NCBI RefSeq assembly: GCF_963678635.1 | Contig: NC_087070.1 | Coordinates: 35,159,109 to 35,219,108 of the forward strand | Origin: Symsagittifera roscoffensis | Lineage: Eukaryota > Xenacoelomorpha > Acoela > Convolutidae | DNA length: 60,000 nt | Direction of reading: 5' to 3' | Shown here: positions 23,140 to 34,344 of the stretch, one piece after another | Position numbering within the stretch: position 1 is the stretch's first letter | How the letters are laid out: each line of letters begins with the position of its first letter | Program-made: the position numbers and the translations under genes | Notes under the pieces: generated by a model | The model's input: only the letters and a program-made list of their open reading frames with translations | What the model was told of the DNA's origin: nothing | Databases searched by the model: none

Positions 23140-24960
23140 AAATTTTGCCTTTTGACAGTGGAAAACGCCTTGCTTTTTGACAGTGGAGAACAAGGAAATT
23201 AAAAGTCACCGAAAACCAAAAGTGAGCTTAAAAAGAGTTAAACCACGAAAAAGTAATTCCAGCCTGAAAAAATTCTAAAAAAATTTCCTGAAAAAGATCA
23301 TCACGACCTATATCAGTTAAGTCTTCACAACGTTCGTCGACTCATCATCAATAAATCATCATTAAATCGGTTAAAACATGCCGAGAGAGGCATCTCCATG
23401 AAAAATCGGAACATAGTTGTTTACTTTTAAAATTGATTTATAGTTCCACTTAATAAATATACTTGTATTTTCAGCTAATGAAATAAACTCTAGTTAAGGA
23501 AATAAAGGACATGATTGGGAAATGATACTTCAAAAAACATTTTTTCAGTTTAGATCGCGTTGAGTAATTGACAATTTTGATCTCCATACTCGAAGTAAAT
23601 AGATTTATCTTTCTGGTTCAACTTGATGAAACTCAATTTTAATCTTTTTACTTGATGACACACTGTGACGAGGCACCATTACGAGACAATTTTATGATAG
23701 CCTCAAATATTAGCAAGTCCTTCGCAGTTATGTAGCAGTAGCCTTAGGATTACTTTGCTTCGTTTGGGATAAAACTTTTGCTGAGTTTGATTTGTGGACG
23801 AAAATATCTGGAATGAATTGTCTGCAAAAATTTTGACTGGGCACGATCAAAACACGCTTAATATATCTTATTAAAAACAAGAAATTTTATTGACTTAATT
23901 CAAACGGAACTAATTTACTTTCAACATTAACAAGCTTATGATCAACTTTCGAAACCAAATTATGATGAGCACTGTTTTGATTAAAAAAACCTAATTTGAG
24001 AAAACTGGATCCCAGATAAATTTTTTATTTCGCTGGGAAATCTAAATTTTTATTTCGCTGGGAAACAATTTCATTTTCGAAAATAGAAGTCGATCAGGTT
24101 TTCCATTTCCTTCACAATTTTGCTGTTCGACAGTGGAAAACGAATTGCTTCAACAAGGAAATGAAAAGTCATCGAAAACCAAAAATCAAAAGTGAGCTTA
24201 ACAAGAGTTAAGCCATGAAAAAGTAATTCTAGCCTGAACAAGTTTAAAGACAATTTCCTGAAAAAAAAACATCACAAGTACAATCGTCGACTCTTCTCTT
24301 CATAAAAAATCGTAACATAAATGTTAAATTTAAAAAAAAACTTTATAATTACACTTCATAATTGAACTTTTAATTTCAGTTAATGAAATTAACTCTAGTT
24401 AATGAAGTAAAGAACAATATCAGGAAATGATACTTCAAAAAAAAAAACATTTTTAAGTTCAGATCGCATTAGGTGAATGACAATTGAGATCAATATACTC
24501 GATGTTTAGTGGCTCTATCTTTCTGGTTCAACTTTGTTACAATCAATTTTAGTCATTTTTACTTGAGGAGACACTATAAAGAGACAGTACCATGATAACC
24601 TTGAATGTTACCAAGTCCTTGGCAGTTATGTATAAGTAGCCTTAGGCTTACTTTGCCTCGTTCGGTTCGCTGAGATAATTAATTGGACTAAATTATCTGG
24701 AAAGACTTGTCTGCGAAATTTTTGGTTGCGCACGATCAAAACACGCTTAATATATCTCATAAAAAACAATAAGTATAATTGACATAATTCAAATGGAACT
24801 ATTTTACTTTCAAAATAAACAACGTTATGATGAACTTTCGAAACCAAGTTATGACAAGCATTTTTTTGATAAAACAACCCAATTTGAGAAAACTGGATCA
24901 ATAGATAAATTTTTTATTTCTCTGGAAATTCTAAATTTTTATTCGCTGGGGAATTAAACT
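23140..24960. repeat. tandem duplication (units about 0.9-0.97 kb) inside the PH-domain intron
   Basis: Unit 1 (about 23140-24113) and unit 2 (about 24114-24960) share ordered matches: CAGTGGAAAACG, AAGTGAGCTTAA, GGAAATGATACTTCAAAAAA, TATCTTTCTGGTTCAACTT, GGCAGTTATGTA, GCACGATCAAAACACGCTTA and TTTGAGAAAACTGGATC. Unit 1 has an extra short CAGTGGA duplication. Each unit contains a piece of the ~300-bp interspersed repeat, which may have mediated the duplication. Confidence 0.65.
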
Positions 24961-25319
24961 CCATTTTCGAAACTAGAATTCGATAACGTTTTTCGTACAT
25001 TTACACCTCTAAACTTTTGCTGTTCGATACCGGAGTTTGCCTTCCTTTCAACAATGGAACTGAACTGAACTTCCCTCATTCAAATGAACGAGAGTACTGA
25101 AAATAAACGATTGACAACCTACCAAGCACCGTCAAAAAAATCAAGAACACGGACAATCAAGCAATCAAACCGTGTCAGTAGCCCGTTTGTGCAGCATACG
25201 AACTAAGAACAACAACTGAACTTAAAAAGAAACCAAAAGTCAAAAATGTCTGTTTGTTACTTTCTGTACTCAAAAATTTCGAAATCAATCTTTTTGCAAT
25301 GAAGGCGTGAAAAACTTAC
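24961..25319. other. remaining part of the PH-domain intron
   Basis: The 2.35-kb intron 22974-25319 on the minus strand ends here with GTAAGT at 25319-25314. It holds a third partial copy of the interspersed repeat up to about 25075 (TTGCTGTTCGATACCGGAGT) and otherwise nothing recognised. Confidence 0.5.
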
Positions 25320-25524
25320 CAAGAGAGTCTGACGTGAGGATGAAGCTCTTGGCGCCATGTCTAAGTACATACCATCCATCTGTGGACAGATCTATCCTCT
25401 TAGTGGGGTGTTTGTGATAGCGGTCCGACTCTTTACCCCCTGGCACATGGATGGTCTTGTGCGAATAGAAGGACAACACTCCTTCGTCATTTAGGCTAAC
25501 CCAACACTTCTTCCAGTAGCCCAA
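25320..25524 (-). CDS. RALGPS: RALGPS-like exon: central PH domain
   Basis: Flanked on the minus strand by TTTTCAG and GTAAGT. Phase 0 in, phase 1 out. Encodes LGYWKKCWVSLNDEGVLSFY, a linker DRYHKHPTKRIDLSTDGWYV and AKSFILTSDSLG. This is beta-strands 2-6 of a PH domain. The order 'W-K-W-V-L, then R-H-K, then K-DGW-V, then F-LTSDS-GK-Y-F' is the pattern I know from the RALGPS1/2 PH domain and distinguishes it from other PH families I considered (AGAP, ARHGAP, spectrin). Identification is by recall of the family, without a search. Confidence 0.75.
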
Positions 25525-26181
25525 CTGAAAAATAAACAAACTTTCACAACAACTCGAGATTTTAGTTTTTCTACGCTAAATGAGGCACCCTAAAATCGAC
25601 GAATGAGTGAAAAGTAAACAACTAATTATTATTGTTCCGGCAGGAAATTGACTTTGTTTACCCCAGGAGATTTGGCCAGAACTGAAGATTTCAATTTTTT
25701 TTACGTTTCAAGACATTTATGGCTCAAATACGATTAAAATGTCAAAAAATTGACATTTCCAAAGTCGATACTGACACCTATGAAAATTAGGCATGTTCAT
25801 GTTAAAACTATCAAAATTAGGCATACTCCTGCTATAAACCGCATATTCAAGATAGAACACAGCAACCTGTTTTTTCGATTGACATTTCGAATGGTCCTTT
25901 TCGAGTTAAGTTTTTTAAAGTGTCTCAAAAGAACCCAATCCCAAACATTTTTATATACCTATTTTTTAAACAAGAACTTTTTGAGAAAACGAGCCAAAAA
26001 CACCTTTGTAGATTTTGCCCACAAAAAATGTTCTTCAGCACGCACGTTCCCTTCGAATATTCATCGGCACCAAAAGCGGCTTTAGAAAATCTTTGAAGTT
26101 AATTGACTAAAAATGGATGCCGTTGAATAGTATCATAGTTTTTGTGAGATGTAAGCTTTCTTGCATAACGGATAGACTTAC

Positions 26182-26299
26182 CCGGTTGCGTTTGCCCTTG
26201 TTCAGAATTAGTTTTTTCTTCAGGGATCCCGAAAACTTCTCCCCTTCCTTCACGTCTTCATCTGAGAACAAAGAGGACGGACGCAATCTCAGAAGTTCT
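26182..26299 (-). CDS. RALGPS: RALGPS-like exon: start of the PH domain
   Basis: Minus-strand acceptor TTTTAG, donor GTAAGT. The first base completes an ATA codon begun in the previous exon, and the exon ends in phase 0. It encodes ELLRLRPSSLFSDEDVKEG and then SGSLKKKLILNKGKRNR, the first PH strand with its basic loop, equivalent to the G-L-R-K-LL-EGKK opening of vertebrate RALGPS. The basic residues are where phosphoinositides bind in this fold. Confidence 0.75.
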
Positions 26300-26518
26300 C
26301 TAAAACATACAAAACACATTGATAATATAAAAAACGAAAACTAATTAAAATGCCAAAAACTCAAATCTGAAAGCCAATTTATTCTAAAACCTGAGATCAT
26401 ATGATACTAAAGCTGAAAAGTAAATAAAATTTCTGAATCTACACACATTTCTCCCCTAACGTTTTACACAGGAAGTGGCGTGATAAATGGGGGACAAAAT
26501 GTGGCATATGTGACTCAC

Positions 26519-26694
26519 ATATTACTGTTGAGAGACAATTCGGCTTCTTTTGAGTCGGATGAGAAGTAGGTGGAAGAGAAGTCTAGAGTCTCGGCCGGGT
26601 TGCCCGCTACAACTCCCGCCATCTTCCGTCTTCTTGCATCATAAAACAGGTCTTCAATGCTCTCGCGTGTATCTTCTGCGTCACTTTCGTGTTC
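26519..26694 (-). CDS. RALGPS: RALGPS-like exon: acidic/serine linker before the PH domain
   Basis: Acceptor ACTCACAG, donor GTGAGT on the minus strand. Phase 0 in, phase 2 out (ends AAT AT|). Encodes EHESDAEDTRESIEDLFYDA, RRRKMAGVVAGNPAETLDFS and an acidic tail ending LSLNSN. No domain; it corresponds in position to the variable linker of RALGPS. The in-frame join on both sides is the main support. Confidence 0.7.
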
Positions 26695-26924
26695 CTGTGA
26701 GTTAAATTAAAGGCTTTTATTAAATAATTAAAACATTTCGGTCCACTCTAAAAGGATGTGAAGTGAACTTCTTTTAAATTACAACACAATTGCTCAAACT
26801 TAGCCAACTGAACGCAATTATACAGAGAAAAATACTGAGCTGTTTTTCGAAAAATATCTACTTTCGATTTTCAAAAAACATAGCCAACACAGTTGGAAAA
26901 CAGCCAAATGAACGCAAAAAAAAT

Positions 26925-27290
26925 TAGATGACCTTTAAGCTCTTTGAATTTCTAGAACAAGTTATGACTGGCACTTAATTGAGAAAACTGGATCAATAGG
27001 TAAATAGATGAAAATTAAATTCCACTTTTGAAACTACATGTCGATCACTATTTTCGTGACCTTTACACTTTCGCTGTTCGATAACGGAATTTCCATTTCT
27101 TTTAAAAAGTAAATGAACTGAACTTAGAAAAAATCAAAAGTCAAACTGCGAAAAATCAAAACTAAACGTGAACAAATTTTAAGACCAAAAAATCACCAAG
27201 ACCTATATAACAAAACTCAGTACGTTCATTGCTCTTAAAAAACTTTAAAAAATCATCCCGACCTATTTAAATGTGTTCACTGGGTTCATC
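26925..27290. repeat. ~300-bp interspersed repeat, intronic copy
   Basis: Starts near CTTTGAATTTCTAGAACAAG, includes GAGAAAACTGGATCAATAGG, CACTTTCGCTGTTCGATAACGG, AACGTGAACAAATTT and GTACGTTCATTG. It lies in the 775-bp intron 26695-27469. Confidence 0.5.
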
Positions 27291-27469
27291 GACACAAAAT
27301 GATCGAAAACGAATTTTTTCCTCCAATATTCAAATTTGCTCAAAATGTACGCACAAGAAGCACTCTAGCAAAATATATAATCTGCTTTGTACAGTCCAAC
27401 ATTTCAGGCGAAACAAATTTATATTCAGACATCTAATACAAGTCTTTACGTAAAAAATGAATGTATCAC

Positions 27470-27830
27470 CTTTCGTGTTGTGCTAGTCCGAGTAACTTCA
27501 TTGTCGTTGATATCTGTGGAGTTGAGAAGCAAATGATCGTCCGATAAAGATCCAGATCGCTTCTTTCTGTGATGACTTCTAGCCGAAGTGTTCGGATTCG
27601 CACTGGAAGGTGGTATTGGTGATGCAAAAAGAGGTGTAAGTGTTTTCACTACAGATGTCAGTTTGTTCATGCCGCCAGCACTTCCTAATGAGCCCCGACC
27701 GCCGGAGAAACCCCCCGACGCGACACCTGGGGGGGTTTCGACTGGCAGAGGGTTGTCAAAACCAACTCGATGTGAAGGTTCATCGTCGAATGGATTGGAA
27801 GACGAAAGACCGTAAGCAGTGCTGTTGTAA
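27470..27830 (-). CDS. RALGPS: RALGPS-like exon: Ser/Pro/Gly-rich linker with NPF motif
   Basis: Minus-strand acceptor GTTTTAG, donor AAAG|GTGATA. The first base completes the glycine codon left by the exon at 28686-28959 and the exon ends in phase 0. It encodes NSTAYGLSSSNPFDDEPS, with an NPF tripeptide of the kind bound by EH domains, a proline stretch PLPVETPPGVASGG and a basic SARSHHRKKRSGSLSDD segment. The region is predicted disordered from composition. Frames on the plus strand here are shadows. Confidence 0.7.
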
Positions 27831-28685
27831 CTAAAACACGCAAATGGTTCAAAAGGGTTCTTTTTATTATGGTCCAAAAAGTTTCAGGCACTTCATTCAT
27901 TATGGACACATAAAGAAGCGCTAAGCATGATGAATTTGATTACATACACCAAACAAAATGAAAATTCAACCATATTTTGTTTAAAGCACACCTCAACATA
28001 ATACATGTTATTTTGAGCTGCTTAAGTCATTGAATTGAGTTATTTTTATCGCTGTCGTTATTTCTTATTGAATCAAGCAATCTTTTTAAGCGTGATTACA
28101 ATTGCAATATCAGCACTGAGCAGGACTGTAATTTGGTCCGCATAAATTACTTACTTAGATGTCTTGTTCACACAGGAATAAAAAGACATGCATGAAACTG
28201 GCAAGGCCCTAAAAAGGGTAGAAACAATTACTACAGTTACAAATACGGGGGGTCAAATACAGTTTCATCTGTATTTTGAATACCACAAATTATCACTAAT
28301 CCCATTTTTTAAACCAACAATTGGGTAATTGTACACCAGTATGAGAAAAACAACTCGAATTTTTTGTTGGAAAAAATCTTTCAGCAAAATCACATGCATC
28401 AATCACCTCCTGTTCTGTTATCGAGCTGACTTCTCACTTTTTCATGTCTAATTTTCATTACTTGCACAACTTTCAAAGTTCCACTAGAGACAATATTGGT
28501 AATAGAGGTTAATTGTCAACAAATGAGAGGCTTAACATACCAACTGCACAGCTTATTACTGATATCCGCTCTTGCATACATAATTTTTTCACAAACTTAT
28601 TTCAAAAAAGATTAGTTTGCAGCCAACTTGGTCGATAGTGAATGACGGAAGCTGACAACTGTATCAGGTGTTATTGGCAACTTAC
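27831..28685 (-). other. intron of the RALGPS-like gene
   Basis: Bounded by GTAAGT (28685-28680) and TTTTAG on the minus strand. Nothing else is recognised in it. Confidence 0.6.
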
Positions 28686-28959
28686 CCTCCCACACTTTTG
28701 CTCTTCCTGTGACCTCTGCCTGAGGGCGGCAGTCCAACCACCTTTTCTTTGCCCCCGTTCGAACTGCCCACCAGTCCAAACTGAATTGAACCTGACACGC
28801 CATTTCGCGAATGATAATTTGAGTTGCTCGTGTGGGCTGAATTTGTAGAGGTAGGCGGGGGGTGCATAGAACAGTATGAGTTTGATGTACCGTTTGGAGT
28901 CTGGGGACGAGGGGGTTGATTGCACGAAGTTTTCCCAGACGGCGATGAAGTGAATAATG
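28686..28959 (-). CDS. RALGPS: RALGPS-like exon: proline-rich linker ending in RGHRKSKSVGG
   Basis: Minus-strand acceptor GCTTTCAG, donor GTAAGT. Needs one base from the exon before and leaves two. Encodes LFTSSPSGKTSCNQPPRPQT, an asparagine/serine stretch and PPSGRGHRKSKSVGG. Vertebrate RALGPS has a PxxP SH3-binding stretch after the RasGEF domain followed by a HRK-HSLG motif; PPRPQTP and GHRKSKSVG occupy the same order here. This order supports the identification and places the SH3-binding segment in this exon. Confidence 0.7.
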
Positions 28960-29280
28960 CTGAAAGCAATACAGTTTTACAAAACCCTTTACGAAAACAT
29001 AATTCCTTCAGTAAATAGGATCTTTCAAAAACACGTTTTATATGAAACATCTCTAATTTTAACGATACTTCAATTATTGAATCCATTCATTTGGCAATAC
29101 GCAGAAAAAATTCGCAAATGTCAAAAAAAACAACGTCTATCCAAATGAATAAAGCTAGTTTTGAAAACAAAACACGCCAAGAGAATAAAATGTAAAATAA
29201 GCATCGAAAGAAACATTATCAAGCGGCAACAAAGCCGAAAATACCTTAGCAGAAACCCTTTAAGCGGAAAAAAATCAAAA
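28960..29280. other. intronic stretch
   Basis: AT-rich intron sequence with no recognised element. Confidence 0.4.
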
Positions 29281-29900
29281 TAATGAATTAAGTCCCCCTT
29301 ACCCTCAGACACACATACACAAATTTTTATCGCGCGTCAAATGGAACAATATGAGGCCACTAAGCCTTAGCCGAGTCAGCCAAAAAAAAGGAAAATAAAA
29401 AAGCCAAAAAAATTGGGACTAATAAAAAATTATCAAGTCCCCCCCCCCCACCCTAAAAACACAGAGATCGTCGAATGACGCAAAATGAGGCCACTAAGCC
29501 AATATAATATAGACTGAAACCTATTTAGTCGAAAAAAAAGAAAAAAAAACAAAAGACAAAAAAATCAACCAAATTTAAGACTAATAAAAAGTTATTAAAT
29601 CCCTCTCACCCTAAAAATACAAAAAATCCCACAAAAAAACTTTTTCGCTTGTCGAAAGCTGCAAAGAGAGGCCACTAGACTGATATAACACAGGCCAAAA
29701 CCTGTAAGCCCGAAAAATAAAAAAAGCCGAAAAAATTCAAAAAATTGAAGACTACCCAAAGGTTATTCAGCCCCTCTCGCCTTCAAAACACATGCAAAAA
29801 AAACTTTATTGCTCGTCGAAAGATATGACGCAATATGAGGACACAAAGTCGATATAATATAGGCCGAAACCTATCTAGCCGAAAAAAGGAAAAGAAACAA
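29281..29900. repeat. diverged tandem repeat, about four units of 135-180 bp
   Basis: A GAGGCCACTAAGCC-type motif recurs at 29353, 29487, 29668 and 29837, each followed by AATATAGGCCGAAACCTATT..GCCGAAAAAA and preceded by CTCACCCTAAAAACAC and TCGTCGAAAG segments. It lies in the intron between the linker and RasGEF exons. A C-tract is at 29441-29450. Confidence 0.65.
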
Positions 29901-31120
29901 ACATGAAAATTTAACAAATCGAGTAGGTAAAATTGCAACCAAGGTGAAAATATTGTTTCGAATCAGAGAGATAACTTCTATTTAAAATTAGAACTTCTAT
30001 AAGAGAGAGAAAATAGTATTTCGAATAAGAGAGATAAAGGCTATTTAAAATTAGAACTGAAAAATCTTGCCCAGCATACAATGTAATGAAAACTCAGTAA
30101 ACCCGCAAATGGGTGAAAATAAACCGAATTTAACGAAAAATATCACCTGAATTCGGCAAACTTCTTTGGCAAATTGCAAAAAGAATGGATTCAATATATT
30201 AAGTATCGATGAAATGAGAGATAATTAAAAAAAAAACGTTTTTGAAACAACATGTATAACACAGAGGCGAAACGGAGATTCGCGCAACTTGCGATACATC
30301 ACAAACATAGCGTGGCAAGCTATTCGACAAACAATGAGACGAAAACCATTAAGTAAAAAATTACGAACAAAAACTAAATTTACCAAACTTTTCATACGTT
30401 TTGCTAAATGTCTTGACTAAGTTCCTTTTAAGGAAAACCTGTCAAGAAATAAAACAGCCAGCATTGATGCAAAAAATTAAGAAGCAGTAACTAAACCGAG
30501 TAAACTTACGGAAAAGCCCGTTGAACAAAAAATTGTAGACATGAACAAAATTTGAGACAAAAAAAATAATTTAATAGTACAATATTACAAAGAGTCCCAT
30601 AAAATTTGATTTTCGATTCAGTTATGATGTAAAGGAAAAGATTTTATCACTGTTTTTGCATAAGCAGGGCTGGGTCTGTAAAGCAATGATCTAAATTCCT
30701 GTCTCCTCCTAGCCTCTTCAATTTTACATTTTAAATATACATTTGCGGGGAAAACTACAGATAGTGAAAAAAAATCCGACTGCAGTTTCGAATAAATACA
30801 ACAAAATGATATCTTAAAAACATCATTTAACCGGAAAATTAGATTTTTTTTACCATTTAAAAAATGAGCACAAATTCTTTGCATCAACCAATAAACATGG
30901 CCAACGGACAGCTGGAAAAGTGTCAACATTCAAGGAGGCCAGAAAAATGACGAACTTCGTAAAAATTCGTAGTTTTCGAGCTTTGAAGAAAAAACCTACC
31001 ACCTTGAGGCTCTTTAAATTTCAAAATCTTTTATGATTGACCTTTTTCTGATAAATCTGAACCAGTTTCAGTACTCTGAATCAATGAGACAAATTTTTCA
31101 TTCCGCTGGGTAATCTGTAA
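29901..31120. other. intronic stretch with one hairpin-motif copy
   Basis: Contains a duplicated GAGAGATAA.TTCTATTTAAAATTAGAACT segment at about 29967-30061 and the hairpin motif at 30259-30294 (ACACAGAGGCGAAACGGAGA). On the minus strand RRQEFRSLLYRPSPAYAKT is encoded at about 30653-30710; it looks protein-like, but its splice phases do not fit the neighbouring exons, so no exon is called. Confidence 0.4.
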
Positions 31121-31154
31121 ACGAGGTGAATCAGAGCTTCGCACCACTTGCGAT
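31121..31154. repeat. dispersed hairpin motif, copy 3
   Basis: ACGAGGTGAATCAGAGCTTC followed by GCACCACTTGCGATACA; nearly the same tail as the copies at 9.08 and 30.26 kb. Confidence 0.5.
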
Positions 31155-31364
31155 ACAGTACAAATGTACCATAAAAACTAGCCGACAGAAACTGAAACGA
31201 TCGAACTTAAGAAATCAGATGAGCTTAGAAAATCAAATTTGAGCATTAATAACTTTTGAGATGTTCTACTTAAAAAGCTTGCCGACAGAGTTGGAAAAAT
31301 TTGCGAAGAAAAAAATTGTTTCTTTTTTTGAAAAACTTTCAACTTTCGAGTTTCAAAGAAAAAA

Positions 31365-31695
31365 TTGGACTTTAAGCTCTTTGAATTTCTAGAACAATTT
31401 ATGATTAGCACTTTTTCGATAAAATCGACCCAATTTGAGAAAACTGGATCAATAGGTAAATTATTTTGTTGACTGGGAAATCTGAACATTGAATTCCACT
31501 TTCGAAACTAGGAGTCGATCTTTGCTGCTCGATTGCGGAGTTTGCCTTCATTTTATCAAAAAGGAAATGAAGTGATATTCAAGATAAATCAAAAGCCAAA
31601 CCACTTAAAATCAAAACTGAGCGTGAACAAATTTGAAGGTTTTCTTGAAAAAATGAAATTACCCAGACCTTAAGAGTCTTCACTACGTTCATTAC
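31365..31695. repeat. ~300-bp interspersed repeat, most complete copy
   Basis: Reads in order CTTTGAATTTCTAGAACAAT, TTTGAGAAAACTGGATCAAT, TTCCACTTTCGAAACTAGGA, GCTCGATTGCGGAGTTTGCC, GAGCGTGAACAAATTTGAAG and TCACTACGTTCATTACT. Confidence 0.55.
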
Positions 31696-31699
31696 TCTT

Positions 31700-32328
31700 A
31701 AAAAAGCATAGCTAACAACTGCATCGTTCATTTTGGCACATAGTTAACAACTAGAAGAAATCTGACCCATCTTAAATCTTTTTGTTTTCGCAAAGGAAAC
31801 AAATGTAGCTCTCAAAACTGGGGCAGCAAAAAAGACATTTTGATTTAACTTCTAAAATCTGTAAACAATTGCAATGATATGACATCAAATCGCATGACAA
31901 TTTAGAGATTTTACATAAAACAAGCAGACGCCACAGAAAATGACAACTATTAAAATAGCATGACTTGGTTAGAGGTCAGCCAAAATGACAAACCATACCA
32001 ACAAGCACGCCAATTTAGAACGAAGTTGTTTCATGAAAGACTCTTAGTCTCAATTTTGTTAATCAGCTGAGAGAACTGTTCAAATTCAATCGACATTCTC
32101 TGACACATTCAGTAAATATCAGTTAGTCTTCATGACCAATCTATGTGTACACTGCAATATAATTGTCGTTTCTCAGTGACTCAGTTAAAGAAGATAGACT
32201 TGGGGGCAAGGACGTGCCCATGTATCTTGATAGTTAAATACCAAAAATACTTTCTTAAAAAAGGAATTACAGCCACGCTTGTACTTTTATTTAAAAAGGA
32301 TTGGACAAATTTTTTGCACAAACATTAC
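31700..32328. other. intronic stretch
   Basis: No repeat or exon is recognised. Confidence 0.35.
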
Positions 32329-32429
32329 CAACATGTAGGTTCTAGTTCCAGGGATCTCTTATACTGGTCTGCTTCGCATATCTTGACCAGTTCCTCCAGA
32401 CAGGTGTTGGATTTGATTGAGTTCAGAAT
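32329..32429 (-). CDS. RALGPS: RALGPS-like exon: end of the RasGEF domain
   Basis: On the minus strand ACCCGCAG precedes ATTCTGAACTC and the exon reads ILNSIKSNTCLEELVKICEA, then DQYKRSLELEP. RALGPS ends its RasGEF domain with a Y-L-x-S-I/V-RYIEELQKF-ED-NYKLSL-IEP segment, and the spacing of LNSI, EEL, Y, SL and EP matches. The donor is either TGTTG|GTAATG at 32329 or the weaker ACAT|GTTGGT at 32333. Only the latter gives the right phase to join 28686-28959 directly; with the former, a small unseen exon must lie between. The plus-strand frame over this stretch is a shadow. Confidence 0.65.
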
Positions 32430-33120
32430 CTGCGGGTTTTGCTCAAAATCTAAACAAAACAAGCCGTGCAATCAACTACTTATGAAACAAAATAGCCGGT
32501 TGCAGCCAAAAGAAATTTTTGACAAAGAGGCGAAGCGCATTACTTGCAATATAATTTAAGCTAAGCATTAAAAGATAGATAATATAAAATAAGACGGATA
32601 TAACTAGGTCAAACAATAAATGGTTGAAAAAAATCAGAATTTTATGGGGTGAGAAAATTGAAAATTCAATCTCCGAAAAACAGACGAGAAACCCAACTAC
32701 CAGCAGTGAATAAGCTATCATTTTTTATCGAGCAGCCACTAGGCCGACAATACGTGAGTAGACGCCCATTGACCCGAAAACATAGAAATGCATTAATATA
32801 GTCATAGCATTTTTTTTCAGCAATTAAGGTTTTTAAGTTTTACACCACCAACGACCTGGAAAACAAAACTAGTTTTTCGAAACATTGACAAAGCCGATAA
32901 AACATAATCAGAAGCATTTAGGCAAAAAAATACCAAGCCAGGTATCACAAATTAGAGGAGTAAATCAACAAAAATTTTCAACTACAATGAAAATTGCTTT
33001 AAAAAGCAAATCAATCAGTGATACGACATGTTAGCCGCCAAAAGATAAGCAGACAAACTAAAACCGATAATTCAATTCCAGGGAACAATTCAGTTTCGTA
33101 CGTGATGAAAAAAAAATAAG
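32430..33120. other. AT-rich stretch, presumed intron
   Basis: Holds a weak hairpin-motif copy at 32521-32552 (GAGGCGAAGCGCATTACTTG) and otherwise nothing. I searched the minus strand for further RasGEF exons and found none. Confidence 0.4.
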
Positions 33121-33231
33121 GCCCGGCCGGGACTCATCCCAAACATTAGGAAGCAATCGCGTTGCCTCTGGGCCAAAATAGAAGTATCCTGGATATTGCA
33201 AAGGTTCAACACAGAGGAGAAAACACAATAA
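33121..33231. repeat. dispersed ~115-bp repeat, copy 2
   Basis: CCCGGCCGGGACTC through ATCCTGGATATTGCAAAGGT, matching 3178-3296 in the same orientation. Confidence 0.5.
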
Positions 33232-34090
33232 ATACATGATAGTGAACAAAAAAGACAGCCAAAAAAACTTCTGAAAAATTAAAAAAAAAATTACTTGAAA
33301 AATAAAATTTGGAAAGTTGACAAAATGCAGCAACTAAAACTTCATGGTAGCATAGTATGAATTTCATAAACAGCCTTAAAAACAATTGGAAAACATTTAC
33401 TGAGTGTCAAAAAATTTTGGGTCGTCACCTGTTGAGCCGAAAACAAAACTGTAGTCACAAAAAAATTCATTAAGTTTTAAGTTTTTACGAAATATCCATT
33501 CTGAAACACAATCACATGCAATTATAATTGCCCTCAAATCACGCAATATAAATTGACTATGCTGATATCACATAAACTGAAACTGTTTAAATAATTAAAA
33601 AAGAAACGAACAAAAAAGTTACCCAAAATCAGAATTCGTAAATTTACAAATTACCGAAGATTCAGTTGTAGTAGAAAAATTTATTAAATGGGAAAACCAA
33701 AATTTAGAAAGTAGGTATAAAACCATACCAGGTGAATAAAAAATTCGTTTCAAAAACGCTGAACATGGACGACAGAAACTAAAACGAAAGCCACAAATTT
33801 CAAAAAAAATCGAGAAAATTTTTTTGAAAATTACTATCTGAAAAGGGCTGTACCTAATCTATTATAAAGTTAAATTAAGCAAAATGAACAAATTCAAATT
33901 TAGGCCAAATGAACTCATTCTTAACATCATTCCAATTCTCGCTGATAAATATTCAACGTATTGTTTTGTGGCTTTGTGTGCGTAGTTTCACAGCGCTGTT
34001 GCATTTTGATTCTCTTATTTATGTGCAGCGCATTATATCTACACTTGAATAATCGCTTTGTTATTTGTGAATTGCAGTTAGGGGGCCAAG
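33232..34090. other. AT-rich stretch, presumed intron
   Basis: No exon, RNA or repeat boundary was recognised on either strand. Confidence 0.35.
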
Positions 34091-34125
34091 GGTGCAATTC
34101 TTCTTAACTATTAACCCCGCACCCC

Positions 34126-34225
34126 CCTCCCCCCCCCCCCCCCCACACACACAGACACACACACAAAACACACAATATTATCTCTCCAGCCCCCACACAT
34201 TATATTACCCCCCCCCCCCAGATTT
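34126..34225. repeat. C-tract and CA microsatellites
   Basis: Long C run at about 34129-34144, (CA)n at 34145-34175 and a second C run at 34208-34220. Confidence 0.85.
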
Positions 34226-34344
34226 CTTGTTCAGAGCCATATCCCCCCAGCCTTCCCCTTTTATTTTATTTTATCCTCGCGCCATTTTACCCTTCTATTT
34301 GTCGCCCTTTTTAGCTTTCTGTTTTAATTCATTTGTAATTAATT

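Noticed and set aside
27588-27834. Plus-strand proline-rich frames
   Set aside because: Shadows of the glycine/proline-rich minus-strand exon.
28682-29086. Minus-strand frame as one long uninterrupted gene start
   Set aside because: Only 28686-28959 is bounded by splice sites and matches the next exon in phase; the upstream part is AT-rich intron.
30618-30929. Minus-strand frame with EARRRQEFRSLLYRPSPAYA
   Set aside because: Protein-like, but possible splice sites give the wrong phase for both neighbours; kept only as a note.
32143-32559. Plus-strand frame of 138 codons
   Set aside because: It overlaps the minus-strand RasGEF exon, which has a recognisable protein and splice sites; the plus frame has none.
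33058-33333. Minus-strand frame with hydrophobic start
   Set aside because: Built on the dispersed ~115-bp repeat also present at 3.2 kb; no independent evidence.
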